Assembly: GCF_030936135.1 (NCBI RefSeq)
Contig: NC_082598.1
Coordinates: forward strand, 31,242,687-31,306,686
DNA from: Gavia stellata
Lineage: Eukaryota; Chordata; Aves; Gaviiformes; Gaviidae
DNA: 64,000 nt
Direction of reading: 5' to 3'
Below are positions 1-13,100 of this stretch, piece after piece. The translations under genes were made by a program, and so were the position numbers. The first letter of the stretch is position 1; each line of letters starts with the position of its first letter. The notes beneath the pieces were generated by a model that searched no databases, was not told the DNA's origin, and saw only the letters and a list, made by a program, of their open reading frames with translations.

Positions 1-337
1 ACCTCATGAAGCAACTGTGTTCTAAAGGTCTCCATCTGCCCAGAACAAAAAACTTCAAGCTTATTTAAAAAAGAATGCTTCTCTTTATGAAACAGACTTC
101 TCTGACAACTATGGGACAAAAAGAAAAATAGTACAGGCTTTTGCAAAATATCAAAAATGTAGTTATATCTCTGCTACCTAAATTATGATCTTAAGAATAT
201 CTTTCTTCAGGAGCTCTTTACATTTTTGACAATTTCTTTAAAGGAGCTGCAAAATAGTTAACGTTGTATGTACAAAGTGAATACAATTAAAAAAATTTAA
301 GAATTTACAATTTTTTTTTACTGTTAGAAATAATTAC
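1..337 (-). other. CLOCK: CLOCK intron after the bHLH exon (partial)
   Basis: AT-rich intron sequence beginning with the donor gtaatt at 332-337 and running off the left edge. I see no exon or repeat in it. A short ORF overlapping 305-514 merely covers the bHLH exon in the wrong frame. Confidence 0.8.
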
Positions 338-486
338 CTTTGTGCTTCCGTAAAAAGTCAATGCTCTTCTGCAGTACAGTGGATTTATCCATCTTCCGAG
401 CATTACCTGGAAGCATGGAACCCAGCTCTTTGATAAGAACATTAAACTGATCTCGACGTTTCTTTTCGGACTTGTTTCTAGACACT
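338..486 (-). CDS. CLOCK: CLOCK coding exon, bHLH domain (residues 36-85)
   Basis: This 149-nt exon has an acceptor ctgtttttcag and donor AAAG|gtaatt. It encodes [20 protein letters not shown] (residues 37-56), then the loop with PGNARKMDK and helix 2 ending FLRKHK. This is essentially invariant CLOCK sequence. It ends in phase 1, so the next residue (Glu in orthologues) is completed by an exon outside the window. Confidence 0.97.
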
Positions 487-2727
487 CTGAAAAACAGAAA
501 ACGTTTTGTAACAAATATGAAACTGTATTATAATAAGCTGCATACTACTGACAGGTTCCTGATGCAAAGAGCCCCTTAAGAATTTCTGCTGTGAGAACTG
601 TCACAAAAACACCTACTCCATATCTCAGATACCATTTTTGAAGAGTGGCTTCCTCCTTCTCCCAGAGGGGTGCAGCTAAACCTTTGGAATAAAGCACCCT
701 TTTACAAAAATACAAATCATTAAGCCACAGTTACAAATACACAACATATCTGAAGCATAACAGTAAAAAAGAAATGCTGTTGAGTAATATGGTTATTTAT
801 AACAGAATCACGTTTTTATTTTTTAGAAATCACCCTGGTAAGTTCAAGTGTATAAGTATAGGACATTTCTTAGCTTTAAATAACTTAAGAACATACCTTT
901 TTGCTTTATCTTTGTCATCTTCTTCCACCAGCCCATCAAAAATGCTTCCATCATTTCTGAAAGAAACAAAAAGAAATAGATGTTGGAGTGTAAAATTTCT
1001 CTCTTCTGGAGTCCAATCACAATGGGGGGTGGGGGTGGGGAGGAAGACCTCATTATTCATCATCTCCATCAAGTCAAGAAACAAAAGCACTGTTTTGCTG
1101 TGATGTCTCACAAGGACCATCAGCAATAATTTGAAGCCAAGTCTGCTACAAGTTCTCTTTGTAGGACATTTACTAAAGAGAAAGGAAAAAACCTTACATT
1201 CCTGACACAACTCAAATGATTTTTCAGACTATTTCTAATGAGAACTTACAACCCTATGCAAACACTTAATTGAACACTACTTAATTTTATTTTTCTATCT
1301 TCTTGATTATTTGCATTACCTTACCCTTTTGAAAACAAGAGAGAAGATACATATAATTTATTTTTATTTATTGGCAACCTCTATTCCAATTATTGGAAAT
1401 ATTTATAGTAAGAAAGTATTTTTTTCTTAAATACTGAAGTATTATTAATGGAAGAGGGCTGAGCAATATGCTATACTTCATCCACATATGTAATCTTATA
1501 AATACACAATTAATATCAACGTTAAACAGTGGCAATAATTATTCATTATATTTGCTTCCTCACCAAGTATCACATAACTTTTCCTCAGCTTGACAACTAC
1601 CCACATACTGCTAAAGACGTATCAAAATATCAAAATGAGAACGTGTTTTCCTTTGAAGATGCCTCAGTATACTTCATACAACACCTTTGTTTCATTTCCT
1701 TTTCTTTTAAAAGTCAAGTCAAAACTGTTCTTCTGTTTTCAAAAACTGCTGTAAAATGGACTTTCACGTTTTATTTTTCTAACTTCTTCTGTCTGCTTTC
1801 AGTCTACTGTCTACAGTCCACGCTGACATCTGTGTATCCAGCCTTAATTTTTTTATCCTAATGTTTCCTTCCCTTAAGGCAAGTAATCATCTTTCTAAAA
1901 AGCTTACCTCATCTCTCTGACTTATAACTGATAAATCATCAAGCAACTGTACATTATGATAAGAAGTGAGGTTAAGAAGTAATTATTGTGTACACTACTA
2001 CATAAACATATAGCTTTTAAAAGGAATTCGTATATTCAAAAGGATGAAGTTTCAGTGAAATACCACAAAATTTCACTACAAGAATTGACAAGTCAGACAA
2101 GCATTTTAAAAGTTTTACCCTTTGCTTTTATTGTTACTTATTTCGATCGGGTTTAACTTCCTGTAAATTTAATTCAAGTTTCATTTCCTGAAGTCTCAAA
2201 AATGGTAATAGATATAATATTAAGGACAGATGTTCACCTAAGCTGCTAAGAAAGTCCAGCTCAAGGAATCAAGTAGAAAGCATGTCTCAGCTATTACTTT
2301 TCCCTTGAAATAGGTTAGCAGGTCACTTTACTATCACCTGCAGCATCACTGATCATTTAAATGTATTTGTCTTCTTTAATCAAATACTGAAGTAATTAAA
2401 AAAAAAAAAAATCAAGTAAACATTAAAAATCAGCTCAACTTGCACAGATGCTGTTCCATGGCTAAAACCAAGTGGTAAATTTTAAGATTCATCTCAAACA
2501 ATAAAATTATTTTTCTATTTCCAATGACTATAAAACACCTTCGTCAAAAATAGGCAAAAACTCCCTCCCCTTATTTTTTGCATAAATTAATATTCTTTAT
2601 ATATTAACCATAAGAAAAATATTATTAAAGAAAGCATTGAACAGTAATTCCCCCAAAACTCTCAGTATCTATTAACATACCTGTCTGCAATGGAGCTCAT
2701 TTTATGGGTGCTTATGGTAAAAAACAT
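338..2727 (-). CDS. CLOCK: CLOCK, circadian bHLH-PAS transcription factor, N-terminal coding exons (partial)
   Basis: Three exons (2681-2727, 897-956, 338-486) join in phase to give 256 nt, residues 1-85. The order is an N-terminus starting [16 protein letters not shown], an acidic linker ([16 protein letters not shown]) and a complete bHLH. The basic region [13 protein letters not shown] carries R39, E43 and R47, the positions that contact the E-box in known CLOCK structures, and S38/S42, known phosphosites. Helix 1, loop and helix 2 end at residue 85 (FLRKHK). From family knowledge CLOCK pairs with BMAL1 in the nucleus and activates E-box genes such as PER and CRY. The PAS domains and glutamine-rich tail lie left of the window. 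Met1 at 2727 was chosen because it aligns with the human N-terminus; Met10 at 2700 is an alternative start. All introns are GT-AG. Identification is very secure. Confidence 0.97.
487..896 (-). other. CLOCK: CLOCK intron between linker and bHLH exons
   Basis: 410-nt intron bounded by gtatgt and ttttcag on the minus strand. AT-rich, with no further exon or recognisable repeat. Confidence 0.85.
897..956 (-). CDS. CLOCK: CLOCK coding exon, residues 16-36 (acidic linker)
   Basis: This 60-nt exon follows a tttctttcag acceptor and ends AAAAG|gtatgt. It reads [19 protein letters not shown] between split Arg codons, matching the conserved stretch just before the CLOCK basic region. The phase agrees with both neighbouring exons. 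Confidence 0.95.
957..2680 (-). other. CLOCK: CLOCK intron between start-codon exon and linker exon
   Basis: 1.7-kb AT-rich intron bounded by gtatgt and tttctttcag on the minus strand. It holds a G-rich run near 1024-1040 and an A run near 2399-2412. No exon or mobile element recognised. Confidence 0.85.
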
Positions 2728-2771
2728 AACATATCACACTTTAGTCTTGTGGTAGACATTTGTACGTTTGC
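2681..2771 (-). CDS. CLOCK: CLOCK exon with the start codon (5'UTR plus coding)
   Basis: The acceptor is cttttcttcccttgtag-like, a pyrimidine run ending in AG at 2772-2773, and the donor is CAG|gtatgt after 2681. Coding starts at 2727 (Met1) and includes a second in-frame ATG at 2700 (Met10, with A at -3). The exon ends in phase 2, splitting Arg16. The 44 nt upstream of 2727 are leader sequence and hold the end of a predicted uORF (TAA at 2712-2714). Confidence 0.93.
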
Positions 2772-5519
2772 CTACAAGGGAAGAAAAAGTATCAAAACAT
2801 GACTCTGGAGGAACAAACATTTTCTTCATTAGAGTGTACTGAGGTCTTCATTTGCTCTATAAACTGCTCTTAATCTTCCCCTCTCTTCCAACCTTCTCCT
2901 CTGCCCTCCTACCTTCTCCAATGCAGTCTCCATTACAACCATAACCTGGATTTTAATATCTCATTTTACATGACAGAGAGTTCACGAGAATATTGTTTTA
3001 TTAAATTCCACGATAAATAAGTCTGAACTAAAACAATACAAACCTTTTTCTGACTCTGAATTCAGATACAGCTTTTCATTTTTATTTGAACTTTTACCTA
3101 AAAGACTTTAATAACTTTGAAGGTTGAACAGATGTAAAATACACTCCTCAATAGTAATACATTCTATTTAGAAATTGTGCAAACAGAAAGCATTTGGGAT
3201 ATAGTATTTTACAGCTATAATTTATTTCTTACTATATTTTTTTCTTGAGTACATTGTTATAATAGACATATGAAGTACCTATTAGAATGTGTACTCCATA
3301 CTGTGAGAAAGTTAGTTAACCTGGCCATTTCTTAAAGCAGTCACTTATTCATTACAAAGTTTCAGCAGGAAGTTTTTGGTTTTCCAGCTGTACATATGAT
3401 TTTGAATAAAGAATGTGAATGAACTATTAATAGTGAGAGAAGGAATATAAAATTTAAATAACTATTTAATTCAAGAAGTACCTACTTTTAGTCACCCAAA
3501 AATTACAAAATTACACAGGTTACAGAAAGGCTGAAAGTCAAACATAAACCAATACAATTAAACCTTTTTCTTTCATATAGAAAAGTCAGTTGTCATGAGG
3601 CTGCTCAAATGGAGCAGCAAGACTGTAACATAGTCAGCGATGAAGGAACAACTGCACGCAGCAATAAGTTTTATATGAGCTGAACTTGCAGATCTTCAGG
3701 AATTTTTACTATGTTACAAACAATAGTAAAAAAGCATTGCATTTATTTCAAAGGAGCTGGTTTTAGTCACTTTAGTGACTCATAGTTTCTGAGAACGAAG
3801 GTTTTGTTTGTTTCTGAGAGTGCCAAATCCAGCGGAACTTGCAGTGTTAATACCACAAGAAATATGGCAGCAACTCCATGATCCAGACAGTCTGCAAAAT
3901 GTTCCAGGAAAAACTTATCCCAGTTTTTTAATATACGGGGAAACTGAGGAAGAAAGCTTGTTTCAACCAACCTGTTTCAGAGTCTACAACAGCCACATAC
4001 TATGCAGGTTTTCTTCACAAGACTAGTATTTTTGCGCACAGAGTTTCGTAACTTGAGTGCAGCAGGAAAGTAAATGGGAGAGCTGTGCTGCAGCACAATC
4101 TCTTTCAAGGTGCATCACAAGGTGTGCCATGTGGTTTTGCACATATGCCCCACTCTTCAATTAATACAGCCCAACTTTGTCTTCCCTTTATTCTCCAAAG
4201 TCTAGGGCTCTGAAGACACACTGGAAGCAAACCATTCCTTCACTGCAATGTTTCAGAGTAACAATTGCATTGGCCATACTGACAAATTAAATTCCCCAAA
4301 TTAGTTGGCCAAGTTTTATAAGGCAATGGAGCTGCACTATTTGAAAACCAGCCAGAAATGGCACAATGAAAATAAATTACGAGGAAGTGTTTGTTTGAAT
4401 TTTTGTCAAAAGCACGGAACAACAATTGCTCAGCAGTAAAAGCAAACTACCATCACTGGCATGGAATTAAGTTTAAAATCAAGACACCAATTAGAAACTT
4501 GTTTTCATTTGGCTTACATAGTATGCACTAATACAGGTATGCACTAATTACGCTTTTAGCCCTGTGTTAATTTTTAAACGAATTTGGTACCTAACATTAT
4601 AGGGATCAAGAGTAATGTGAAATTCTGTAGGACAAACGAAATATTTTTCCCTTAATCTGCAATAGGTAAATACATGTACAGCTAAATACAGAAAACTTTT
4701 ACCTGTGACGTAACTGACATCTTTGTTATGCAGAATCAGAATTTAAAAGTCAATATTTTCACTTTAACAAAGCACTCAATTACTAGAATTCAACAAAATC
4801 ATTCACTTGTTACAGTATACAGATCCTATGTCAGAAATGGCAACTTAGATTTGGTATCCAAGACAAATAGTTAAAAGAACTTAAAGACTACAGGAAATAC
4901 ACCTGCAGTGCATTTGTTTCTCACTTTTCAAGGTCTGACCCTTCTGTCTTTGCATCCATATTTGCAAGACACTGAACATTCTCAGCGCCTATACATGCCA
5001 ATGGGTTAAGACTGCAGACATAATTCCAATGAAACCAGTCAAGTTTAAAGCAAACACTACAGAAATCAATGACTATGTCTATTTCTAAGATTCAAATTCA
5101 ATTGTATTCTGCAGAACAAAAGACACTACTTAACACTGCTACTCAGCCCTTCAGTGTTGATAACTGAAAGCCATAGGAACCTTACTAATTATAAGAATAC
5201 AACGGTACCTTTTACACTTTGAGACTTATTGAAGTGTGAGGTTTAGGGATGAAACCTGGCTTCTCTGAAGAACAACGTGGAGTTAGATGTATCCTCTTCT
5301 GCAGAGAAGCATTAAATTCTGAACTGTAAAAAAATTAAAAAGGAGAGTTTTAAAATCAATGAGTTTTAAAATGATCACTTATTGTTTTTTTAATAAAACA
5401 GAAGTCATCATTCCAACAAGAGCAATATATAAATACAATATTCTGCTTAATAAAAATGCCCTAAGTATTTCACTATTTGAATTCACCTTGCTTTAAAGCT
5501 CTTCTCCCTGATAAGCAGG

Positions 5520-5990
5520 ATATTCTGACACAGTTTCATCTCTGCTTTAAGCTATCACTTTATGCCTATCTTTAATCTTGACATCATTTTAACTTTTGAA
5601 TTTGGTATCACCCACACCATCTGCATCTTCACTTCCACTTGTGACCTTCAAAGTATATCTTTATACCATTATTTAAACACCTTTTCTGCTGAAACTCTTA
5701 CTTGCGCCTCTTCTGGCTTTCTCAGTTATGTCCTCTCCTCTCCAAGTCTCCAAAATTGCCACTCTCAGGACTCCAGAATGTGTAGAATGCTGCTGCTGGC
5801 AACTAGCAAAGTTGCCCAGCTGCATTATTGCTACTCCCTCAGACACAGCCATTAACCCCTTCTTTCAAAACCCACTTCAAAAACACTTTCAAGAATGTAT
5901 TCCAGACTTACCTCACAAATGCACTTCTTCCATAATCTCAGCACCAGTATAAGTGATCACCAGCTTCCAGTCTCTTTATACCATTAAATT
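5520..5990 (+). repeat. Possible ancient LINE (CR1/L3-like) remnant
   Basis: A C/T-rich stretch with phrases typical of a degenerate amniote LINE 3' region, such as tttggtatcacccacacc, agaatgctgctgctggcaac and ttgcccagctgcattattgc. The composition stands out from the surrounding intron. The family name comes from memory of similar sequences, not from a search, so this is tentative. Confidence 0.3.
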
Positions 5991-8950
5991 TCTTTTGCAG
6001 TTTCTTCCCTTGAACCATGCTACTTTCCACATTTTTGTTACATGAAATCAGTTTTTTCTCTCATTTTTATCCCGTTTCTTACTGCTTCTATTCACTATAC
6101 AATGTACTTGTACCACTTCTGAAAAATTTTATTTTAAAGCATATTGAATTCTAAAAAGGAAGCTGGGATCTAAAAGCTAAGCTTATGCTACTCTTAAATT
6201 CATTAATGGATTTTATGGAAAACACCAGAATTATCTCTTATTTGATCAGAAAAGTCAAGTTTCTCCTTCCCCTGCACCTAGCAGAGGCTCTTAAGTGGTT
6301 AAAATACAGATGCAAATATTAACATAGGAAGTTAAAGCACAGCAGAACAATCTGCCAACAGGAGAAAAACAATTACAGCATGATTCAATGAAGCCACTCG
6401 TTCTTTTCTGGCCAAATAACCTGCTGGCCCATTGACCTACTTTTTTAGGTGCTTACAGCCTCCTCTCTGATTCTGTTTTGTTCCATTTGACAAGTGCAAA
6501 CATTAATAGTGACAGAGTCCCATGGAAGTCTAGGTTACAGAGACTGCAACATGAAACCTGTGTTTTTTAAACTGCTTGGAGTCGAACAACTCTGCCAACT
6601 CTCACCCAGCTCCTAACAGAGTTCTAACAAGGAAAATTTTAGACCTCATCTCTGCAGTGTGTAGAGGTGTATTTTTTTTAAAATCACAATTAAACTCTTA
6701 AGATGAACACCACAGGACTTAAGCACAGAACCATATTTGATAATGTCTAAAACAGAATTTAAAAAGAAAGCGTTTGAGGATATTTCAAAAAGGGATTTTA
6801 AGATGAGGAGGAAAGGAATATTTTTATGTCATAAATGAACATAAGGAAGCTTAAACCAAACCAAAAGGAAAGCTAATCACAGTGGAAAAGCTTTTGTAAC
6901 CAAAACCACATAGATCTCTAACTCAGTAGAAATGGCATGCATGTGAAAGCCAGAAGAAAGGTTAAGACGCCTACACGCCAGCATTGTCAGCCACAAGTGT
7001 TCAAAGGTCATGGGTCTGTCTCCACAATCCATGAAGGTTTTTTTAAATACAATGAATTATGTGTATTTGTCTCTAGATACTATGTCTTTTGTACACATTC
7101 TGTGCATGTTTTCAAACCTTCCTGCAACCAAGAAGGCTAGAAATTTGCTATCTTTAAGGAAGCTGAGGTCCCCAATCAAAAACCTTAGCTGCTGCCATGG
7201 ATATACAAACTATTAATACATAACATTGCTCAATCTGTAGCAAAATCACAAAAACTAGCAAAACTGCCAACTTCTCTGCTACGCTGACTTACCACTCACA
7301 GAGAGGCAGTAAGTTATTGAGTGCCAAGGTATTGCTTGGCCAAAGAAACAAGGTTCTGAATAAGTCAGGGTAAAAAGCCACAATCCAACCTAAGGTAACA
7401 GCCAAAAGTTCACGCCATCTGATAAAACATTCAATGTTTTAGACTGAAGGAATTTCAGTAACTTCAGTCCAATTTTATCATCAATACTGGTATGCACGTT
7501 GGTGATATTAAAACTTAGAAACAAATTCAAAGATTGAACGAACTGTGAAATTACAATACAGTCTTGCTCATGGCAGAGGTTCTGTCAGGACTGGACTGAA
7601 AAATGGATGGCACAATAGTCAATGTGTTGCCTGTACGTCATTTTGTATATAGTCAGTGAATGAAACCCTTACGTCTCCAGCACTTGACCTTAATGGTAAC
7701 ATTGCTAAATATTTTTGAGGAAGAATCAGTATTGCACTTACATTGTAAAAAAGATTTTATGCAAATTTCTTGATTTTATAAGTAATATTTTAATGACTTT
7801 ACAGATTACAGCCCTCAGACAGAATTAATGTGAGGTGACATGTATTATTAAGACAAATAATTTCACCCAGGAAAGATCAAAGGAAAAATATAGGAAACAA
7901 CACAGTTTTCAAACACTATAGTTTCTGCAAACAGAAACAGATTAACATCTTTAATACAACCTGATCTCTGTGCTCTAGTCCTATTTTGCCAGGGGAACAA
8001 ACTAGTTATTATAATCACTGAGGATTCACTTTAGAGAAGATCTAGTTTAAAGAATCAAAATCACAGCACACCAGTCCACGCTTCCACAGCACCTGATGCC
8101 CCAGCAGAGCTCTAACACTAGTTATGTACCAGGGTAAGCAAGCCAAGGAGCAGAAAAATCACACTGTCAGCAAAACAGCTAAGCCAGAACCTGACTCCTA
8201 AGATAAGCACAGCACCAAAAGCCCTATTCATTGTACAGATTCTGAGGATAATTATAAACCTTCTTGATATTCCTTTCCAGGAGCAAAGAAACATTTGCTT
8301 ACGATAACTTGGATTATGAACTTCTGGAATTTTACTCGACTGGGACATCCCACCATAATGGGCGAGCAGAGATCCATCCATTATCTCATGCCCAGAATAG
8401 TGCATCACTATCATTCATGTCCCATTTTGCTCTTTGCTTCATAGGTTTACCTCTAGCCCCACCATTTTTCTCTTTAGCTTTTTCTTTTTTGGAGGTGGGG
8501 TAGAGGGGAGAAGGGGAAGAATTTGTTTTGGTTTAGTTCCTCCTTAGTAACCATAGACTTTTGTAGAGAGCAAGAGAAAAACCATAACCTGCTCTCTAAT
8601 CAGATATATTTTAGCATAATAGAACAAGCTAGCAGGTTTCGAGATACTTGCTCCTTTGCTTGCAATGGCACACACAGCAACAGAAAGCAAGTTAGGGTAA
8701 TGATTGATCCCTTCTCACTAATCAAAGGCTATCTGTTAAAATACTATGTTTTTAAAACTGACATATGTCTCTCTCATTTTCTACCTCAAGATAAAAAAAA
8801 ACTGCAAACAAAACAAAAATATCGGAAGATTGGGCTGAAAGGAATTTCAAGATGTTGTCCAAACTTTGCAGCTGAAAAGGTTATTCTAGCACCTGGGAAC
8901 AGTCATATACTGCAACCTTTTTCTACCATGTCAACAAATCTTGGTCTAGA

Positions 8951-9445
8951 TTTTAGCCAGACTTGTATAAGCAAAGGTCCATTACCTTTGCAGGGAGTAG
9001 ACAAGGACATATCTGTTGCAATATAATGAAGAAAGGGTGGTAAGACAGATGACTGATGGTGTGGGTTGCCATTGTCAGAATAACTCCTCCAGTCTATTCC
9101 TGAGGGACTTTTGGGAAAGAGGGTACGTCCAAGCAGTCTATAGGAGAGATAAACTGCCTGGTAGGAGGCCTACTGTGGTAGTGGTCAGAGATATCACAGA
9201 TTTAGTCAAGTTATAATGGCACCTGAAAGAGTGCATACTATTTGCCCACAGACCTATTTGTACAGTTCAAATAAACAGCAGCAGTTGGAAGAGCCTACAG
9301 ATCACCATGAATTGGAGACAACGTAACAACCACAGAGGTAAAAAGAGGCGTAGATCTTAGAAACAGTTTGTCACACATGTGTCCTTGTCTACTCCCTGCA
9401 AAGGTAATGGACCTAAGCAAGCTGTTCTGACAAGTCTGGCTAAAA
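8951..9445. repeat. Imperfect inverted repeat (hairpin) in CLOCK intron
   Basis: Positions 8975-9008 are a perfect 34-nt reverse complement of 9381-9414 (core ccattacctttgcagggagt). Positions 8951-8966 (ttttagccagacttgt) are a perfect reverse complement of 9430-9445. The arms differ only by a short length difference between these blocks; the loop is about 370 nt. It could be a foldback element or a local inverted duplication. I recognise no transposon family. Confidence 0.75.
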
Positions 9446-9559
9446 GTCACTGTAAATAACATCCTCATAGAAACACGGATGATTGAGGATTAGAGGAAAA
9501 AGCAATTCTGTCCTGCATTCTTCACATATTAGATTGTCCCAGCATCAGGAGAGAACTTT

Positions 9560-10130
9560 GCACTGTAACTTGGGTCTGAATGCAGTTTGCATTTCCATCT
9601 CTCTAGCTCACGGTTAAAGAAAACACCCCTGCCCACCACTTGTCTGTTCCAGATCATTCGGGCTGATCTGTGCTCAACCAGCTGTTCTGCTTCCGCTATT
9701 CTCTGGAGTCTGCATCTCCTTTCCCTCCCTCCCCAATACAGCGCAGCTCTCTCATCTCGGTTCAGACCGTGGTGGAGATATGTGCACGAAAGCTGTAAGA
9801 AGCTGGGCTGGGCTATATTGGAGCCTGGCCCATGCCTGGCCATGTACCCCACTGATTTGGCCTCTGACTCACTGATTTGACTTCTAGACTTGTCCCGAGA
9901 TCTGCCTCCTCACCAGGAACTTGCTGGTGATCTGAGCTCTTGCTGGAGAGCCTGGCTGCCCTCCCCTGGGAGCAGACTGACCCTCCAGCTCCCTGGGAGC
10001 GACCAGGAAAGCGCTCAGCAGGTTGCCAGGCATCTAACAAAACTGGTCCTTGGCAGTGGGGTGCTAAAGCGCTTACCAGTCTTTTTCCCCCTCCATCCCT
10101 TTCTAGGCTGCCTGTAGCTTCGCCTTCTAG
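9560..10130. other. GC-rich island of unknown origin inside CLOCK intron
   Basis: About 570 nt of clearly higher GC than the flanks, rich in CCTG/CTGG and TCC runs, with several overlapping unrelated ORFs of 75-107 codons but no recognisable protein. It may be an old transposon or LTR insertion, or a regulatory element. Nothing in it is diagnostic. Confidence 0.35.
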
Positions 10131-13100
10131 GATCCAAATTAACCAAATTAACTACATCAACTACACCTGAGGTGTTTTTATGTGCCCCCTTCAAGTTATT
10201 AACAAAGATATTAAAAGAAAGTGATTACAATACTGATTTTCAGAGTTTGTCAGTGAACATGCTCCCTGTCTCAGAAAAGCGTAAAGGATAATCAAAAAAT
10301 CGTCCAAACACAACTAAGTTTATAAGAATAATCTGAAAGGCAGTGTTTAATGATCTGGCCCTCAGAAACAATTGCTATTCTTCTGTATTCTCATTTAAAA
10401 TATTTTCTGTCCTTTGTATTCACAGTTGCTTACTGGAGATCCCCTTCCTTCAACAACAAAATCGTAAGTGTGGCAGAAATAATGCTTGTAAATCCTGTGC
10501 AACTAGTCTGTACAAGAGAAAAACTGTGGCTACACGTTAAGATTCCACTTGCACCTGTGTCTATTTATAAGGCTCCACTCTGCTTCCTGCCACCCTTCAG
10601 TGGCTTTCACTGGAGGAGCACACCGCTTCAGCTCTGGCCACACACTGAAGCAGATTTCTGAAATGATGTGTCTAGAAGAACCCACATATCACACAGTTTT
10701 AAATACAATCTTTATTATCTTGTTCTTATTAAAAAGTGTGGCTTCATGTACCTTTGAAAATAGGCACAGCTGAGGAACAGTACCCCTCTACGAAGAGGAG
10801 TAGCGTTAGACTTAAGAGTATGCATTGTGTTTGCACATCTAAATTTAGCTCATAATCAAGCCTGGCTGAAAAATACACCTACTGCCTCCTCAAATGGTGC
10901 TTAACAAAATAGCAGTACTTCACAACATGAGTTTTAATCAAAAGAAGCTAATATGTTAGTGTTACAATTCAAAACTGAAAAGCTTCACATCTCTGTAAAT
11001 GTGCATTTCCTTTAATGGGATTCTGGGCAGAAACAACCTGAAGCCAGCCAGCTCAAGAACAGATCCTAAATTAATGTTCACTGTGCTGCGGAAAAAGTGC
11101 TGTGGATTGTGTAAAATCTGGAGATTCTGCTATGCACTCCCACAAGAGGCGTCTAAACTTGGTATATTTTACAATAAACAAATAAAATCCCAGCTGCCTT
11201 CTTCCAGCCTCTTACATGGAACTGAGAAGGTAAGCAATTGACAGGGTTTTTTCAGAAGTTCAAAAGGGGAAAAATACCACACACACACGCTCAAAAGTTT
11301 AAACTCCCACTGAATATCATTAATTATCCCAGAAAATTATCTGATACATACAAAATAATGATTTTCTACATAATAAAGCTACTAGATGACAAAAAGAAAA
11401 ATATTTCTTCACTTGATGATTTCTCAGTATCGACAGAAATTTAAGGAAAAACACCTTTAAAATACGGTACCAAGATATCTATCCTGGAGTTAACAACACT
11501 TTGAAATGATTAATCCAATTACAAATGTGCATATTTATGAAACAGAGCATGAGCAATTTTACATGTTTTGTATCAGATACAGATACTAGTTTAAACAACA
11601 ATTTGGTCTAAAATGATTTGTCACATTTTCCTCAGAGCATAAATAATACCAAGAATACTAATAAACCTAACCAAAGAGGAAAAATTAAACTTTTTATTCC
11701 TACACTGAAAAATATACATGAGCATTCACCAAGAAATGAGACAGATTGAAAAGTTAAACATTGTTTTTCCCCTACCCCAATAACAAGAGGGAAGAATGTC
11801 TAGATATAGAAAGTAAACTAATTTTTTTAAACTGTCCTGGAGAAAATTCATTACCAAACTCAGACATAATTATTACACATTCAAAGCAAGATAACACCAA
11901 GCAAATTCTTCTTCCATTCCATACAAAATTTCTGCTTGGTGTTGTTATAAACTCATGATTAAATTTAGAAAATGAGACTTTACAATTATTATTATTACTG
12001 TGACAAAAGCAAACACTCAGCTATCCACTACAACTAATCTTGCAGAAAAACATGAACCTACATGTTAGGTGAGCACCTAACTGCCAGACTTTCAGTATGC
12101 ATGTGTACTTCCTCTGAATCAGTCTGCAGTTGAAGAATTACCACACATAAGATAGCAAGACCAATGTATACATAGACCATGCAGGTAACTACATGGCTAC
12201 AGATACTAGGCACTTCACACCCTAACAGCTATTTATATTTGTAAGCACCCTTACCAAACTCCTTGGTCAAGCTGAAACTTTTCATAATGTTAGCCTTTGA
12301 TCATTTCTTTAACCCCTCATTTCCACACCCATATTAAATACCCTTGCTTCTGCTCGTATTAGTATCTGTGATCACACAGTCAACACAACCTAAAACTGGT
12401 CCAACCTAAAACTAACCCAAATATTGTTTCATTCAGCTAAATCAGCTACATTTGTGTCACCATACGGCTTCTCAAAAGCCGTGTTGGCACAATGGAAGGG
12501 GAAGCAGTGAATCACCAGGTTAGGTATCTTTTGGCAACAATGCCACTTCATGCTGACCTACACTATGTGTTAAATTACAACCAGAGAACAAAACTAAGAA
12601 AAATGAGACTCAAATTTGTGCTCAAAGAAATGAGCATTGTAGCTACTACTTGAGAAGTCTGCTTCATGTTTAAATGAAACATCTGTATGCTCCCATGCAT
12701 TTCTGCATCTCGTGTGGCAACCTGTGACAAATGAAATTTCTGGACAGAATGAGGTTTGTTTATACACAACTGATCCAGACTCCTGGATCAGCTTCTGGAC
12801 AGGAAAACAAATCCAGAACTCAGCCTTAGAGTCAATGAGAAACTCAAGCAAAATGTAAAGCACAGGAGTGTATATACCTGATATGTTGCTAAGTAGTTAT
12901 CAATCTATCTATCAAATAACATGTTAATTAGCACGAACTGTGACTGTTTTAAGATGATCCTCAGTACGGATACTCATGCAAGGGTATTCACCTAAATGAA
13001 TAATATGAAACTAAGAAAATTTAATGAAAGAATGATTTACACCAACAGCAGCTATTTGTAACTCTTAGAATTGTACAAATGTAACAAATGGACATATATA

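Noticed and set aside
830-1210. 126-codon minus-strand ORF over a CLOCK exon
   Set aside because: Only the part at 897-956 is exon; the remainder is intron read through the splice sites.
8523-9026. 167-codon plus-strand ORF in a CLOCK intron
   Set aside because: No recognisable domain, mixed composition, antisense within an intron and ending in a hairpin arm; no splice or promoter context supports it.
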